From Raphanus sativus (taxonomy: Eukaryota; Streptophyta; Magnoliopsida; Brassicales; Brassicaceae), in contig NW_026615376.1 in NCBI RefSeq assembly GCF_000801105.2, positions 1-64,000 on the forward strand: a stretch of 64,000 bases of DNA. The letters are read 5' to 3'. Position numbers and translations under genes: made by a program. Below are positions 24,841 to 39,031 of this stretch, piece by piece. Position 1 is the stretch's first letter. Every line of letters begins with the position of its first letter. The notes under the pieces were generated by a model. It had not been told where the DNA came from, made no database searches, and saw only the letters and a list, made by a program, of their open reading frames with translations.

Positions 24841-25580
24841 AGTTCAGGGGCTCAAGAGCTCCACTCGTATCTCTGTCATCTCCTTATGCGGCTGACGAAG
24901 AACCGTGCTCTTTCCTTAATTACCATATCACTACTTTGCTGTTCTGCTGCTGTATTTGGAACAGCTTTTTGTTTCAGAAATGTCTCAGAGAAAATGTTGC
25001 AGCTTGCAGAAGACTCATCATGCTCACTTGGGAAGCCCCTGGGTTTGAGTTTAAGTCAATGTTTCCCCCTGCTACTGGTTCAACAGCTGGGATCCTCTCG
25101 ACTTCTGTCTCATCTCTGCACTCTGCCTGCGTCTGCTGGCTAGCCTGCCTTACCTCTTCCCTATTCCGCTTCCGCAGCATGAGGGTCTTGAACCGCCTTT
25201 TCACTGCCTGGCACACAGTACGAGTGTATGACGGCTTGTGTTTGCCTTTCCCACTCGGTGGCTGGCTGCAGACAATGCACGAACACCCTGCTCGGTGTCT
25301 TGGGTGCTTGGTCGTGGCTGCAACCTCTGTATCTCCTTGTTCACCTGTCGTAGTGATAGCTGCATTCATTGAAGTATCCAAAGCAGATGCCTCCTGCTCC
25401 TGGTTTAACTTTACATTTGATTGGAACTCTGTGGAAACGAAAATTTAGTTTCTATTTAAATTAAGTCCCTGATGTAACAGGCCGGTGATAGTTGAGGACC
25501 ATACCTTTGTTCAGCCGTACAAGAGTATCATGTTCTCTTGGGGTGAGTTCATCAGTTGCAGAACATGAAGACGTGAAGAT
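24841..25580 (-). pseudogene. VAL2: 3' remnant of a VAL2/HSL1 B3-domain repressor
   Basis: Only the last part of a VAL-type transcriptional repressor remains (cf. At4g32010). The exon at about 25505-25575 reads SCSATDELTPREHDTLVRLN, followed by a GT donor. The next exon (25439 downwards) holds the C-terminal cysteine region HPRHRAGCSCIVCSQPPSG, then KRRFKTLMLRKRN and IDLNSNPGAS. The second half of the cysteine motif reads SYTRTVC where the family has C-x-C before VC, so two putative zinc ligands are lost. After SLLQAATFSL the frame shifts, and the family tail (LKQKA...AEQQSSDM) continues in another frame with further stops. No B3, PHD-like or CW domain is found upstream to 29.9 kb. It sits where the intact gene is expected, head to head with the kinase gene. 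Confidence 0.85.
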
Positions 25581-26884
25581 AAAACACAGCAACTCAAATT
25601 ATTTTGGTGTCCGGTCCCACTGAGGAGTCAAATAGATTATGTCAACTATTTATGAAGAAAAAATGTGCATTGTCTTCTGGTAAACTACTAAACTGATCAC
25701 CCTTATTTCAACAAATATTGTGAAAAATATTTTGTCGTTTTATAATTCATCTACACATGCCTGGACCGTTGTGGTCTTCTCCATAATGGTCCTCCATCAT
25801 TAAAGGTTTACTAGATTGAGGGTATATTTTTTTGTTTTACATTTTTTAAAATTTAATTTTTGTATTTGTGTTTTTAATAATAGTTGTCTTTTTATTTATA
25901 TAATAGTTTTGTTAAATGATTAATATTTTTTTTAATCGATACTATTAAGATAGTTGGACCACACTTATATCAATAGGTCATGTTCATGTTTTAATAGTAT
26001 TGATTGATATTAAATTCTAACCCGTCTTTTCAGAGGCGGGTATATTTTTTATTTTACTTTTTTCGGAGAAAATTACTTTTTATATTTGTGATTTTTTCGT
26101 ATTCATATTTTTGTTTAATATTAATTTAATAGAATGAATAATTTTTGGTAACTGTATTAAATATGTCAAGTTGCACAACTATACAGTTGTGCCATATACA
26201 TATCATAAATTATTTTCACACTTTATTCATAAAGTTTATAACATATTATATTTTTTATTAGTTAGCTAACATAATTAGTGAAGAATAGTTCAAACCCGAC
26301 GCGAAATCGACTCAGAAATCAAAATCTCATATTCTATTAGACCTGGCGTATATAGTCGGGCGGTTTTTAAAGTTTACATCCCACAATCAATATCAAATTC
26401 AACCAGCACCGAAAACCGAAGACATGTTTTGAAAAAAATGTTTAATACTGATATAGGTATGATCCAACTACATTATTAATACGTCGTTAATACAATTATT
26501 AAGATCTCTTATTATTTATTTAAGAAAAATATTATACATTTTTTTATAAATAATACCACTGGTCTCTTTATAAGTATATAATTTTATAAATAATACTTCC
26601 ATAATAATATCAACTTAGATGGTTTTATTTGTAAAAATATACTTTGTTGTTTGTTATAGTATTCATAGATTATGCTTGCTTTTCAAATTTCTTATTTTAA
26701 CATATATATTTTTGGGCTTGCATGCATATAATATACGCACTACATAGTATAGCCTTTCAAGGATATAATCATTGTTAGTAGTCTGTTATTATATTGGTCA
26801 TATAAATTAGATACCAAATATGAGTTCTATATTTGTTGTTTGTATAGCATAGCCCATAAAATAGGAGTTCAATTAATTATGAAA

Positions 26885-26952
26885 GGTGGTTACGTTTTTG
26901 TTTAAAAGGGGTGGTTACGTTTTTTTAAAAAATGGGTGGTTACGTTTTTTAA
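26885..26952. repeat. Three tandem copies of a 25-bp unit
   Basis: GGTGGTTACGTTTTT recurs at 26885, 26910 and 26935, with A/T-rich spacers that differ in composition. The period is exactly 25 bp. Confidence 0.85.
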
Positions 26953-27085
26953 GTGCAGTTACATATTATGTTATACAGTTACGTTATGTTGTTAATGCAA
27001 TTATATTTTGAAGTTGTTGGACACTGCTTTTATCAACTGGTCATGCTGGAGAATTAATAGAATAGATAAATGTCTCCGCTGGTCG

Positions 27086-27906
27086 TAGAGCCGTCTTTTA
27101 ACACGTGCAAGTAGAACGGTCGAACAGGGTCCAAAATTTTATAACTTTTTTTTATTTTACTAATAGTTATAAATTTAAAATCATATATTTATAAATATCA
27201 GAAATAACTATATTTTAATTTAGTTTTCGTATTTATAACCAATAAATGTAAATTACAATTTTTTTTATGTAACCAACTAGAAAGGCAATAAATTAGGCAG
27301 TAATTAGTATTTATATCAATTATAAATTTTGGAAAGTAATAAATAGTTGTTGATGTGTGTTAGAATATTCAATGGTAGTATAAAAAGTTGATATTCTAAT
27401 TGATTATGTTTAGGAAACAATTATCAATTAGTGATTATAAATACAGAGAAAAAATATAATTTTTTCACCGTTTTTAATTAAAAATAGCAAACACGAAGAA
27501 AATATAGCTAACATACAACTACTGTTGCCAATATAAAGAGTGACTTGTCCAATCAATAGTATATAGCTTACTATCTAGATTTTTTACTCTATTATATTTA
27601 TAGATTATGATTTCTGATCGTGGATATAATAAACGTAAAAAACTGAAAAGTTAAAAAAATGTTCAAATTTGATAATTTGATCGTAATTTTGCATTAAAAA
27701 TGCTAAATAATCAAGTTCAGTGATTTGATCAATATTTTTGCATTAATAACAAGAAAATTGGTGTTATTTACATTATAAATAGTTAAATTAATGTATTTAT
27801 TTTATATTATAGTGGTATTTTGTAAAAAGAATCAAAATTATTTCAGATTATTAAAACATATATATTTTTTTTGAATAGGGTCCGTGAAAAGTTTGAGACG
27901 GCCCTG
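27086..27906. mobile_element. Non-autonomous hAT-like DNA transposon, 821 bp
   Basis: The termini TAGAGCCGTCTTTTAA (left) and the reverse complement of the right end, CAGGGCCGTCTCAAAC, form an imperfect terminal inverted repeat sharing GCCGTCT. An identical 8-bp direct repeat, GCTGGTCG, lies at 27078-27085 and 27907-27914. Eight-bp target duplications with CAGGG-type ends are a hallmark of hAT elements. The interior is AT-rich without a transposase, so it is a deletion derivative or MITE-like copy. Confidence 0.85.
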
Positions 27907-28099
27907 GCTGGTCGGTTCATAAATCGAAAACACTGTAAACTTTACAGATCGTATTTCCACTGGCGTGATTATCATTGTGGATTAAATAATATTGAACCTT
28001 AACATGTAAATATCAATTCAAAATTAAGTTTATTTTGGCTGTGTAAACTTAATCTGAATTTTGTTAAGAACTTGCGTAAGAAAATATCCAACAATTTTT

Positions 28100-28137
28100 A
28101 TAACCAAGTAACCAACACTACTTGGTTACTTGGTTAT
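28100..28137. repeat. Perfect 15-bp inverted repeat with 8-nt loop
   Basis: ATAACCAAGTAACCA and its exact reverse complement flank ACACTACT. A run of about twenty A starts eight bases further on (about 28146). It may be part of a decayed mobile element. Confidence 0.85.
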
Positions 28138-29950
28138 TGAACCTTAAAAAAAAAAAAAAAAAAAACCATTAACCCATCAAAAATAAATAACGAGAAAGTT
28201 ATGGATTGGGATCATAAAAAGACACATCTAAAAGGGACACAACACACGTAACCACTAAACCATAATAAGTTCAACCGACTCGGCATATGCGTTAAGTTTG
28301 TTGTCTAATGGAAATTATTGCTTAGCATGTTGGGCCGTTAAATACTTAAATGTCTTATCCGTAGCTAACACCTTCTTATCAACTCTTTGGTTGAGTTACA
28401 TTGAAACCCATAGATGGGTCCTTTCTCTTTACTAACTTGTAACCTTTTCTCAACTATTAACTTGTAACCTTTAACTCTTAAGATTCAGAGAGAGTGAGAG
28501 ACAGACAGAGCGTTCGAGTAAAATCCCCCTCAGCTAATTCAAAAGTTTAGATCCAAAAGGTTTTAACTTCTCGTTCTCCTTTTTGCTCTTGGTCTATGTT
28601 TGTTTCTATTTTTTTTTTCACATGTCCGTCCTCTAGGTCAACTTGGATCATTATCCAACTGAATTTGTGCCACATGCATGCGGATATTTCTCAAATAGAG
28701 CATTTAAACATTTACACACCCGTGTATGTTGCATCGTGCTATTTGCCGTATATAGTCCTCGTTGTATCCATCAATTAATGTTTATGTTTAAAATTATAAA
28801 CTAAGAAATATATGTTGCAACTGAAGTTACACATGACAATCACTGGGGACTCGTATATGTCATATAACTTATAGGTGTAAATTGCACACTAAAACATTTT
28901 AGATTTACAATATATTGATTAGTTAGTTGTTTTATTATGGTTGATTTTCAGTACTCTGTCTGCATAAAATATATCTAAACATTCTAATAGTGGTTAGAGG
29001 TTAGAAGCTATAACGTAAGTCTCACAAACATTTAAAAATAGAAGAGTGCCATTTCACTATGTTCACACTAATTTTAGATTCAGTATTTGCAAAAAAAAAT
29101 TCTTCCACAAGCGTCCTTGTGTTTAGTTTTGCTATTACTTTATATTTAGATCCGTTGACTTTTGAAAAGTTAAAGTGTCTCTTTATCTATATGTATTGGC
29201 ATTTTCATTAATCATTACATAAACAACTGTTTGTGACTCCGAGGACAACAACAAATAAGAAGATTACACCAAAAAAACAACAAATAAGAAGAAAAGAAAG
29301 TTTCTCTACAGTTTAACATTAATGGGGGGGAAAATACTTACCAATAAAGTGGATTCTTTTTGTCGGTTTGGCAACTAGTCAAGTTCTTTTTTTTTGAGCA
29401 AATCAACTTCTTTTTGTCGTTGTCTGGTCAGTAAATCTACTCTTTCAGGCTACAAACTTTCATGCAATGGTCAGATGATCATATGACCGACCATTCTAAA
29501 TTTTGTACTTATCTTTCAACTTAAAAGATACTACTGGTCCAATGTAAATGATCAGTAACAATATGTTTCAAACGCTCGTAATAAATTGCGTTTGAACTGC
29601 ACTGATTAGTTAAGAAATAAAGAATTTTTTTTTTTGTAAACTAAGAAATAAAGATATTTGCTGTAACAACTATCACATTCAAACCCACATGTTAGATTTT
29701 GATGATAAAGAAGTAAAGAACTTAAAGAGAATGATTTCGACTTTTTTGTAAAACCACTTTCTCTTTCCCTCCTTTATGCAGACACAAGAAAAGGAAATGA
29801 AATTAAAAGGAGATCTCCATTAGTGAGAGAGATAAAGACTCCTCACACTCCCTTTGTAAATCTCTAAGATCTCATCAGTCTCTCTTTTCAACTTGAAAAT
29901 CCTACAAGTCTTGAGAGTGGATCAAATCCGAAAGTATTTTGTTAGGCAAA

Positions 29951-32546
29951 ATGAGAAAGAATCTTCATCTACTTCTTAAGGTCTTGGTTATTCAATTCCT
30001 CTGTAGTGTCTATGCTTGTACAGCATTTTATCCACCTGCTTCACAGCCTTCTCCTTCTCCCTTTTACACCTCCATGGCTTCCTTCTCTCCAGGTATCTCT
30101 CTCTCTCTATTTTTTTCTTTTTGGGATTGATATGTGTTGGTAAGTAACATAAATTTCGAAAACCAATGTAAATTTGATTTTCAATTATATTTTTGAGCTG
30201 CTCCTTGAGTGGAGTGCCTTATCTTGTACGTATCCTCTAATCAGTTATACTATTGGTATCCCAAGTAAACTCCCTTCTTAATCACAGAAGATCTCAACAA
30301 GGTTTCTTTCTTTGCTTTTTGTAATCTCAGGAATCCAAATGGGTAGAGGCCAAGAACAAAATAAACTTTTAATCGCGCTTATAGTCAGCTCCTCGTCGCT
30401 AGGACTAATAGTTATTTGTTGTCTATGCTTTTGGTTTGTTTATCGGTCTAATCAATCAACCAAAACCACCAAGAACTCAGGTAAATCTCTTTTTTTTTTC
30501 ACCATACTAATTCAAGAATGAAATATATTAATATTACAGTTATAACAAGATTTTTTGTTTGGATACATTGATCCTACTGGTATCAAAGTTTCAACCTGTG
30601 TGTTTATCTGTTCTGATACGTGAATGTATTGGTTTTGTATATGTGGAAGAGAGTGGGATTTCAATATCCAAGAAGGGTTTTATGCAGTCCTACGATTACA
30701 AGACACTTGAGAAAGCTACAGGCGGTTTCAAAGACAGTAATCTTATAGGACGAGGCGGGTTTGGATTAGTTTACAAGGCCTGCTTAGACAATCACACTCT
30801 AGCAGCCGTTAAAAAAATCGAAAACGTCAGCCAAGAAGCAAAACGAGAGTTTCAGGTTACCAAAAACAAGTCCTAGCTGGTAGGTTATAATTGAAGAGTC
30901 TGAGTCCGGTTTTTTCATTTGCAGAACGAAGTTGATCTATTGAGTAAGATTCACCATCCGAACATCATCTCGCTTTTGGGACATACAAGTGAAATCAGCT
31001 CGAGTTTTATCGTTTACGAGCTGATGGAAAAGGGATCTTTGGATGCACAGTTACACGGTAAAACAAGATCTTATATATTTTAGACCATGGGATCTTGATA
31101 TATTAGGAGATGATGAGATAAAAAATAGATCATGGGACCACATGAAAATGATTAATTAAATAACTTCTTGTTCTATATATAATCAAAAGTTCATAACATT
31201 TAATGTTTTCATCATTTAATGGTTAAGGGCCTTCTCGGGGATCGGCTTTAACATGGCACATGCGGATGAAGATTGCTCTTGATACAGCAAGGTACAATCA
31301 ATATCACCACATTTAACAATCATCTTTCCGGTTTTCTCTATTGGTATGGTTTAAGTAAACCGTATTTTCTTTTGGAAACAGAGGTATAGAGTATCTACAT
31401 GAGCGTTGTCGCCCTCCGGTTATCCACAGAGATATAAAATCGTCAAATATTCTCCTTGATTCTTCCTTCAACGCCAAGGTAACTAACTGAAATCAGAATC
31501 TATGATCAAACCAAACCAGAGATAACCGGATACAATTCGTAACTAGTCCTAAATCATGGTCCTTGTTTTGTTTATTCAAGAATCGTTTTGTTAAGAAACA
31601 ATCCAAAACATGACTTTTTGTGATCGATCATACATTCAGATTTCTGATTTTGGTCTTGCGGTAACGAACGGGATGCACGGCAAGAACAACATCAAACTAT
31701 CTGGGACACTTGGTTATGTTGCTCCAGAATATCTCCTAGATGGTAAAACATTCACATTCCCAATCCATTTTTGGTGACTTGACTCGTTGTCATGTATTCG
31801 TTTATAGTTATCATAATGTGTTTTCGCGTGGCCCATAACATTAAATTTCTCTTTTATAACATTGTGATAGAAAAGCAAATCGTATTGATGTTTGATTTCA
31901 ACTAATCACATGCAATCATTATGAGGCTAGAGAGAGTGGTTAGCGGGTCATTAAAACCGTGATTATCGCCTTATCAGTCTAGTTACCAGATTAGCATGGT
32001 TGTTAAATTATAAACATGATTATGTTACTCAGGTAAATTAACGGATAAAAGTGATGTTTACGCATTCGGGGTGGTTCTACTTGAACTGTTGCTAGGAAGA
32101 AAGCCGGTTGAGAAATTGAGTTCGGTTCAGTGCCAATCTCTTGTCACTTGGGTAAGGACGGTTTAGGGTGATGCTATTACTACTATATAAGTAAATGAAA
32201 TAATAGAAAGCAATGGTTAATGGTGTAATGCATTTTCATTGCAGGCAATGCCTCAACTTACGGATAGATCAAAGCTTCCTAAGATCGTTGATCCCGTTAT
32301 CAAAGATACAATGGATCATAAGCATTTATACCAGGTTCGAGACTTCTTTATGGTTTAGGATTTAAAATGTAAAACCAGTTGAAGTTGCAATATCCTTTGT
32401 TGAATTATTTTGGTCAGGTAGCAGCTGTGGCAGTGCTTTGTGTACAGCCAGAACCGAGTTATAGACCTTTGATAACAGATGTTCTTCACTCACTTGTTCC
32501 ACTGGTTCCGGTAGAGCTAGGAGGGACTCTCCGGTTAACAACATGA
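29951..32546 (+). CDS. Receptor-like protein kinase (At4g32000-like)
   Basis: Ten exons (29951-30092, 30331-30480, 30650-30855, 30925-31057, 31228-31291, 31382-31478, 31640-31742, 32033-32151, 32245-32334, 32418-32546) join in phase to give 410 residues. A signal peptide ([20 protein letters not shown]) is followed by a short Pro/Ser-rich ectodomain, a transmembrane helix ([20 protein letters not shown], about 60-80) and a cytoplasmic Ser/Thr kinase domain. All key kinase elements are present: GRGGFG loop (131-136), catalytic Lys152, HRD 247-249 and DFG 267-269. HRDIK rather than the usual HRDLK is a minor change. The ectodomain is too short to recognise a known ligand class. The gene should have stood in divergent orientation to the lost VAL2. 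Confidence 0.92.
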
Positions 32547-33142
32547 TCGTCCTAAAAGCAAATAAATTGTTGCTTGTATTTAGGCAGAACTCTTGGGGGT
32601 GAAAAATGCGAGAAGAGAAGTTTCCCAGGGGTATTCTCTGTATTTGTAAATTGCCTATATTATACATTTTTCACCAAGTAAATATTCGATATTTGTGGGC
32701 TATTTAAACAATTATTATCTATTTATCATTTTGCATCTTTGCTCTGAACTGTCACCAACCACTATCTAGAAGAAGAATCCATTCTTTGGACTTTGTAAGC
32801 CCATATATTTACTAACAAGGCCCAATGACCATTATCTCCCCTCTCAAGACAAGCTTTAATAAAACTTCGGACATATCGACTGTTGTCCCGATGAATCATT
32901 ATTGTTCTTGCTAACCCAATCTCGATCTGATCGTTTCGAAACCGCGCGGTTCTAAGGAATCTCAGGTGACAAATCAATCATCTTTTATGAGCTGTTGAAC
33001 CTGTTTTTTTCTTTCAGTTATTACCTATTACGTGGATCTTATTCATATTCAGACAACGTCATGTGTCTGAATTGCTTATCCACGTACTAAGTTCACTATC
33101 ACTGATCTGGGATGATCTATTGCAGCTTATTGATTGATTCTC
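32547..33142 (+). promoter_or_regulatory. ASP5 promoter and leader with probable leader intron
   Basis: A probable first leader exon ends at about 32966 (AATCTCAG followed by GTGACA), and a T-rich intron ends in TTGCAG at about 33125, 18 bases before the ATG. The part before 32800 is the kinase 3' flank. No coding gene is supported on the minus strand here. Confidence 0.45.
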
Positions 33143-35455
<2,313 letters not shown>

Positions 35456-36121
35456 GTTTTGGTCTCCAGAAGATTACAATAAGAACTTTATACCCTTTTT
35501 AGCTTCTTCTTCATCTTATTTGAAAGAGAAGGCTAAATGAATAAACTATCTTGAAACTATGATCAGCTAGACATTTCGTCAAGGAACCTTTTGTTATTTT
35601 GATTGTGTTTGACAGGCATTGTTGTATTGGGAGACTCCCATCGAGTTATAGACGAAAACACTGTTACGTATACTTATCTCTCTGTGCAAAACCCATAAGG
35701 ATACAATTGTACGCGCATAATTTCACAATGTGATTGTATCTGGTGGTTTTTATCTTTCTAATACCATCTAAATCGTTCTGCTCCATACAACAATCAGACA
35801 TCAAGTACTCAGAACTTCAGAATTACTTTATCAGAACCAATAACAAAATATACTACCAAAAAAATTTGAAAGCTTCAACGCAAACAACTGATCAAGTGCC
35901 ATGAAACAACTGCTCGAGTGCAGTATGAGGAACAAAAAATTTCACACATAGGAGCAGTGCAAGCAACCGAAAAGCAAGAAAAAGTGCTAAGGAGCAACTC
36001 TTATAAATATAAAATCTGGTAACATCGTGCCTTGCAGAAATGTAAAAATGTCATAACAAAAATCAAGAAAACTTGAGGAAATGCTAAATCCAACAGAAGA
36101 CAACAAGTCTAGATCTTTCAC
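35456..36121. other. Convergent 3' flanks of ASP5 and eL39
   Basis: Holds ASP5 3' untranslated sequence, including a possible alternative terminal exon at 35617-35650 (ALLYWETPIEL and stop), and the eL39 3' flank. No other gene is seen. Confidence 0.45.
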
Positions 36122-36811
<690 letters not shown>

Positions 36812-36889
36812 CTTGACGTCGTGCGATGTGCAGCAGCTGGAGGGGAAGCGAAGATGAGCTAGAAGAAACGGCGACTAACCTCCTTTTGA

Positions 36890-37002
36890 ACTTATAGAAA
36901 ACCCTAGTGATGTGATGGCTGGGCTTTTTAAATGATTCACTTCAAAATGAAATTTCTTTCGGCTTAAGGCCCATTTTACAGTTCAGCAAAGATTAAGGCC
37001 CA
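36890..37002 (-). promoter_or_regulatory. eL39 promoter: telo-box and two site-II elements
   Basis: AAAACCCTAG at about 36898-36907 is a telo-box. AGGCCCA at 36967-36973 and 36996-37002 are TCP-type site-II elements (TGGGCCT on the transcribed strand). This combination drives growth-linked ribosomal genes in Arabidopsis. Confidence 0.65.
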
Positions 37003-37720
37003 CTATATATGTTGTTTACTTGTTTGTTTGTGATGCCAATAAGATTTAGCAGGTCACAATTTTGTAGTTTTGTTTCCAACAAAAATCTATGCTGTTTTCA
37101 TCATCATCGCATCCAGTTCTAATCTTCAAATAGAATTTCATCAATGTAAGTTACTTACTCTCTTCTTTGTATCTTTCTATGAACTAGCTCCACCATGATA
37201 GTAGTGTTATTTTAAAATATATTCATAGAGCAAGCGACTTTTAGCAGGACACCGTACCATTTGTTAATCCTTGCTGCTGAAGATTAAATGAGCGTGTAAA
37301 AATGGTTTGTTTTTATCTTGCTTAGGAAATTTCAAATATTATACACTGCTTAGCTTTATTAAATTTGTTTATAGGTCCAAATGGCTCTTCTTTTTAATAG
37401 TTTTCGTTACCATTGTTAAATGCAACATTTTTGAAGTAGTGTTCATAGTAATCTTATTTGTTCAAGGTCAAGTTAGTTTTCATCAGGCCGAGTTACGTAA
37501 CCAATGCTCTAAAATCTTGGTCGAGTGATCCCTAAAGGCCCGTTTCAGACACTAGCAGGATTTTTTTTGTGAAAGAGACAAACGAGTGGAGTCCAGATTT
37601 CATCTTGTTCAGGCATGCCAGAGAAAATACGTATAATATTGGGAAAACTTAATAATAAGAATATGATCACAAGAATGAAAACGAATAAATAAAGATTTTG
37701 AGATTTGACAGAGAAAATAA
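37003..37720. other. Intergenic, no gene supported
   Basis: Mixed AT-rich sequence between the eL39 promoter and the snoRNA cluster. A short plus-strand frame at 37307-37528 has no recognisable features. Confidence 0.35.
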
Positions 37721-37729
37721 AATAGAACT

Positions 37730-37800
37730 GAACTCTGAAGATTATTTATCAAGAAAAACTCAGTCACTACTCTTAACTAATCATAGTACTCACTGGGATG
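37730..37800 (-). ncRNA. Probable C/D-box snoRNA or degenerate copy (copy A)
   Basis: Shares with copies B and C the central block that reads TTAAGAGTAGTGACTGA on the minus strand, including a D'-like CTGA (plus 37760-37763). Its C box is degenerate (ATGATTA, plus 37778-37784) and no good terminal D box is found (CAGA in place of CTGA). It is a decayed or divergent member of the cluster. Confidence 0.45.
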
Positions 37801-37870
37801 CAAACAGTTAAGGTGTCTAATAATAACTCAACTTAGAGAACAACATTCTTGTAACCATAAGAAAATAATA

Positions 37871-37961
37871 GCTGGATCCCTCAGAATTTGATTATTCGTC
37901 AAGGTATAATCAGTCACTACTTTTAACATTTTTTATTTATTCATCATCATTGGGATCCAGC
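37871..37961 (-). ncRNA. C/D-box snoRNA (copy B)
   Basis: On the minus strand a 10-bp perfect terminal stem (GCTGGATCCC with GGGATCCAGC) encloses a C box (ATGATGA, plus 37941-37950), an internal D' box CTGA (plus 37910-37913) and a D box CTGA (plus 37881-37884) right beside the stem. The guide upstream of D' is GTTAAAAGTAGTGA. It is complementary over 13 nt to CACUACUUUUAAC, which I recall from plant 25S rRNA. The fifth-nucleotide rule would place a 2'-O-methyl on the U of CACUAC. The boxes and stem are seen directly; the target is from memory. Confidence 0.8.
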
Positions 37962-38040
37962 TAAGGCAACACAAACTGAATATTAAGCAAACAAGAACTC
38001 AATCATAATCATATGCAACAGAAAAGAAAAAGCAGTTGAA

Positions 38041-38126
38041 AACCCCTCAGACCTGATAGTTTTTAATCAAGAAGATATCAGTCACTACTTTTAACAATTT
38101 TACTAATAAGTCATCATAGGGATTTC
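38041..38126 (-). ncRNA. C/D-box snoRNA (copy C)
   Basis: On the minus strand: terminal stem AAATCCC with GGGGTTT, C box ATGATGA (plus 38111-38117), D' box CTGA (plus 38078-38081) and D box CTGA (plus 38047-38050). The D' guide (GTTAAAAGTAGTGA) is identical to that of copy B, while the second guide differs, so the copies may share one 25S rRNA site and differ at the other. Confidence 0.75.
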
Positions 38127-38314
38127 TGCAACGCTTCAAACCAAACAGAGAAAAACATTTAAGCTCGATTATGAGAAGTATCCAAAAACAGAGCTTATGG
38201 ACTACGTAGCATCCAAACGAATCCTATCACACCGAACCTTAGTCTAAACGAAGGCAATTAGAAAAGGAATCCACAAAAACAAAAGAATGCGAGTCTTTAG
38301 GTACACACAGTGGA

Positions 38315-38430
38315 TTAGGGTTTTTGTTGTAGCTGCGCGGAGGAGAGGAGAGTACTTTGAAAGGTATATATAGGAGGGTCTCATGTGATTCTGAAACAGT
38401 AAAGCCCTTAGGGTTAGTTAAGGCCCAACT
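38315..38430 (-). promoter_or_regulatory. Promoter of the snoRNA polycistron
   Basis: Read on the minus strand in order: TTGGGCCT site-II element (plus 38421-38428), AACCCTAA telo-box (plus 38408-38416), a CTATATATA TATA box (plus 38365-38373) and a second AAACCCTAA (plus 38315-38323). This is the known arrangement at plant snoRNA and ribosomal genes. No protein-coding frame follows it; the snoRNA copies begin about 190 bp downstream. Confidence 0.75.
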
Positions 38431-39031
38431 AAAACTTCCAACTCTCTTTTGTTTTGTATAAAAGAATAATACTTTTTCGGTAAAAGTACTAAAACATGTT
38501 ATTAACTTATTATTGACTTTCCTGGCTTGTTGCAAGGTACGTATGTACTTGACAGTAACCTGATCTGCAACGAAGAATGTGACAGAGAGTGCAAACACTT
38601 CCACATCATACACAGGCTGCTGCGATTTTAAGTACAATCTTTTGGACTTGAAAGCAACTCTTTTATTGTCCCAAAATGATCAGAGGACCAACATATGTAA
38701 AAAGAAAGACAAACTTGTTTCAATTGAATTTGATAACATTCAGAAAAGTAAATTGTACAAATATTCAAAAAAAAAATTACATCCAAAACATACAAGATGA
38801 AAGTCGAATTCACACATTCTTTTGGCAGATTTTGATGATTCTCCTATAACAATGAAAACCAACCCAAAAGGGTTGTTAACACTTGTGAATAAAATACAAG
38901 GACCCTCAGTTCATATACAAATATATATAGTTAGCTTTTCGAACAATGACAAAGAATCATGTCTTCACACGCTTACGCTTTCTAATCTTGAGCTCCAGAT
39001 GCAACCATGAGAAGGGAACTCGATATCTTTG
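38431..39031. other. Intergenic, no gene supported
   Basis: Between the snoRNA promoter and the PPPDE gene 3' end. AT-rich with no recognisable feature; part is probably 3' flank of the PPPDE gene. Confidence 0.35.

Larger units (their letters stand above)
25581..29950. other. Gene-free AT-rich region replacing the VAL2 5' part
   Basis: No coding exon recognised. It contains two related AT-rich segments near 25812 and 26010, a three-copy 25-bp repeat (26885-26952), an hAT-like element (27086-27906) and a perfect hairpin (28100-28137). The last 200 bp before 29951 are the promoter and leader of the kinase gene (a purine-rich stretch at about 29780-29860). Confidence 0.5.

Noticed and set aside
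26172..26191. GCACAACT...AGTTGTGC palindrome
   Set aside because: Short arms (8 bp) in AT-rich DNA; can occur by chance and has no supporting context.
32762..32977. Minus-strand 71-aa frame before ASP5
   Set aside because: No signal, domain or splice partner; it overlaps the probable ASP5 leader exon.
38160..38200. Possible fourth snoRNA with stem AAGCTC/GAGCTT
   Set aside because: Too short and without C or D boxes.
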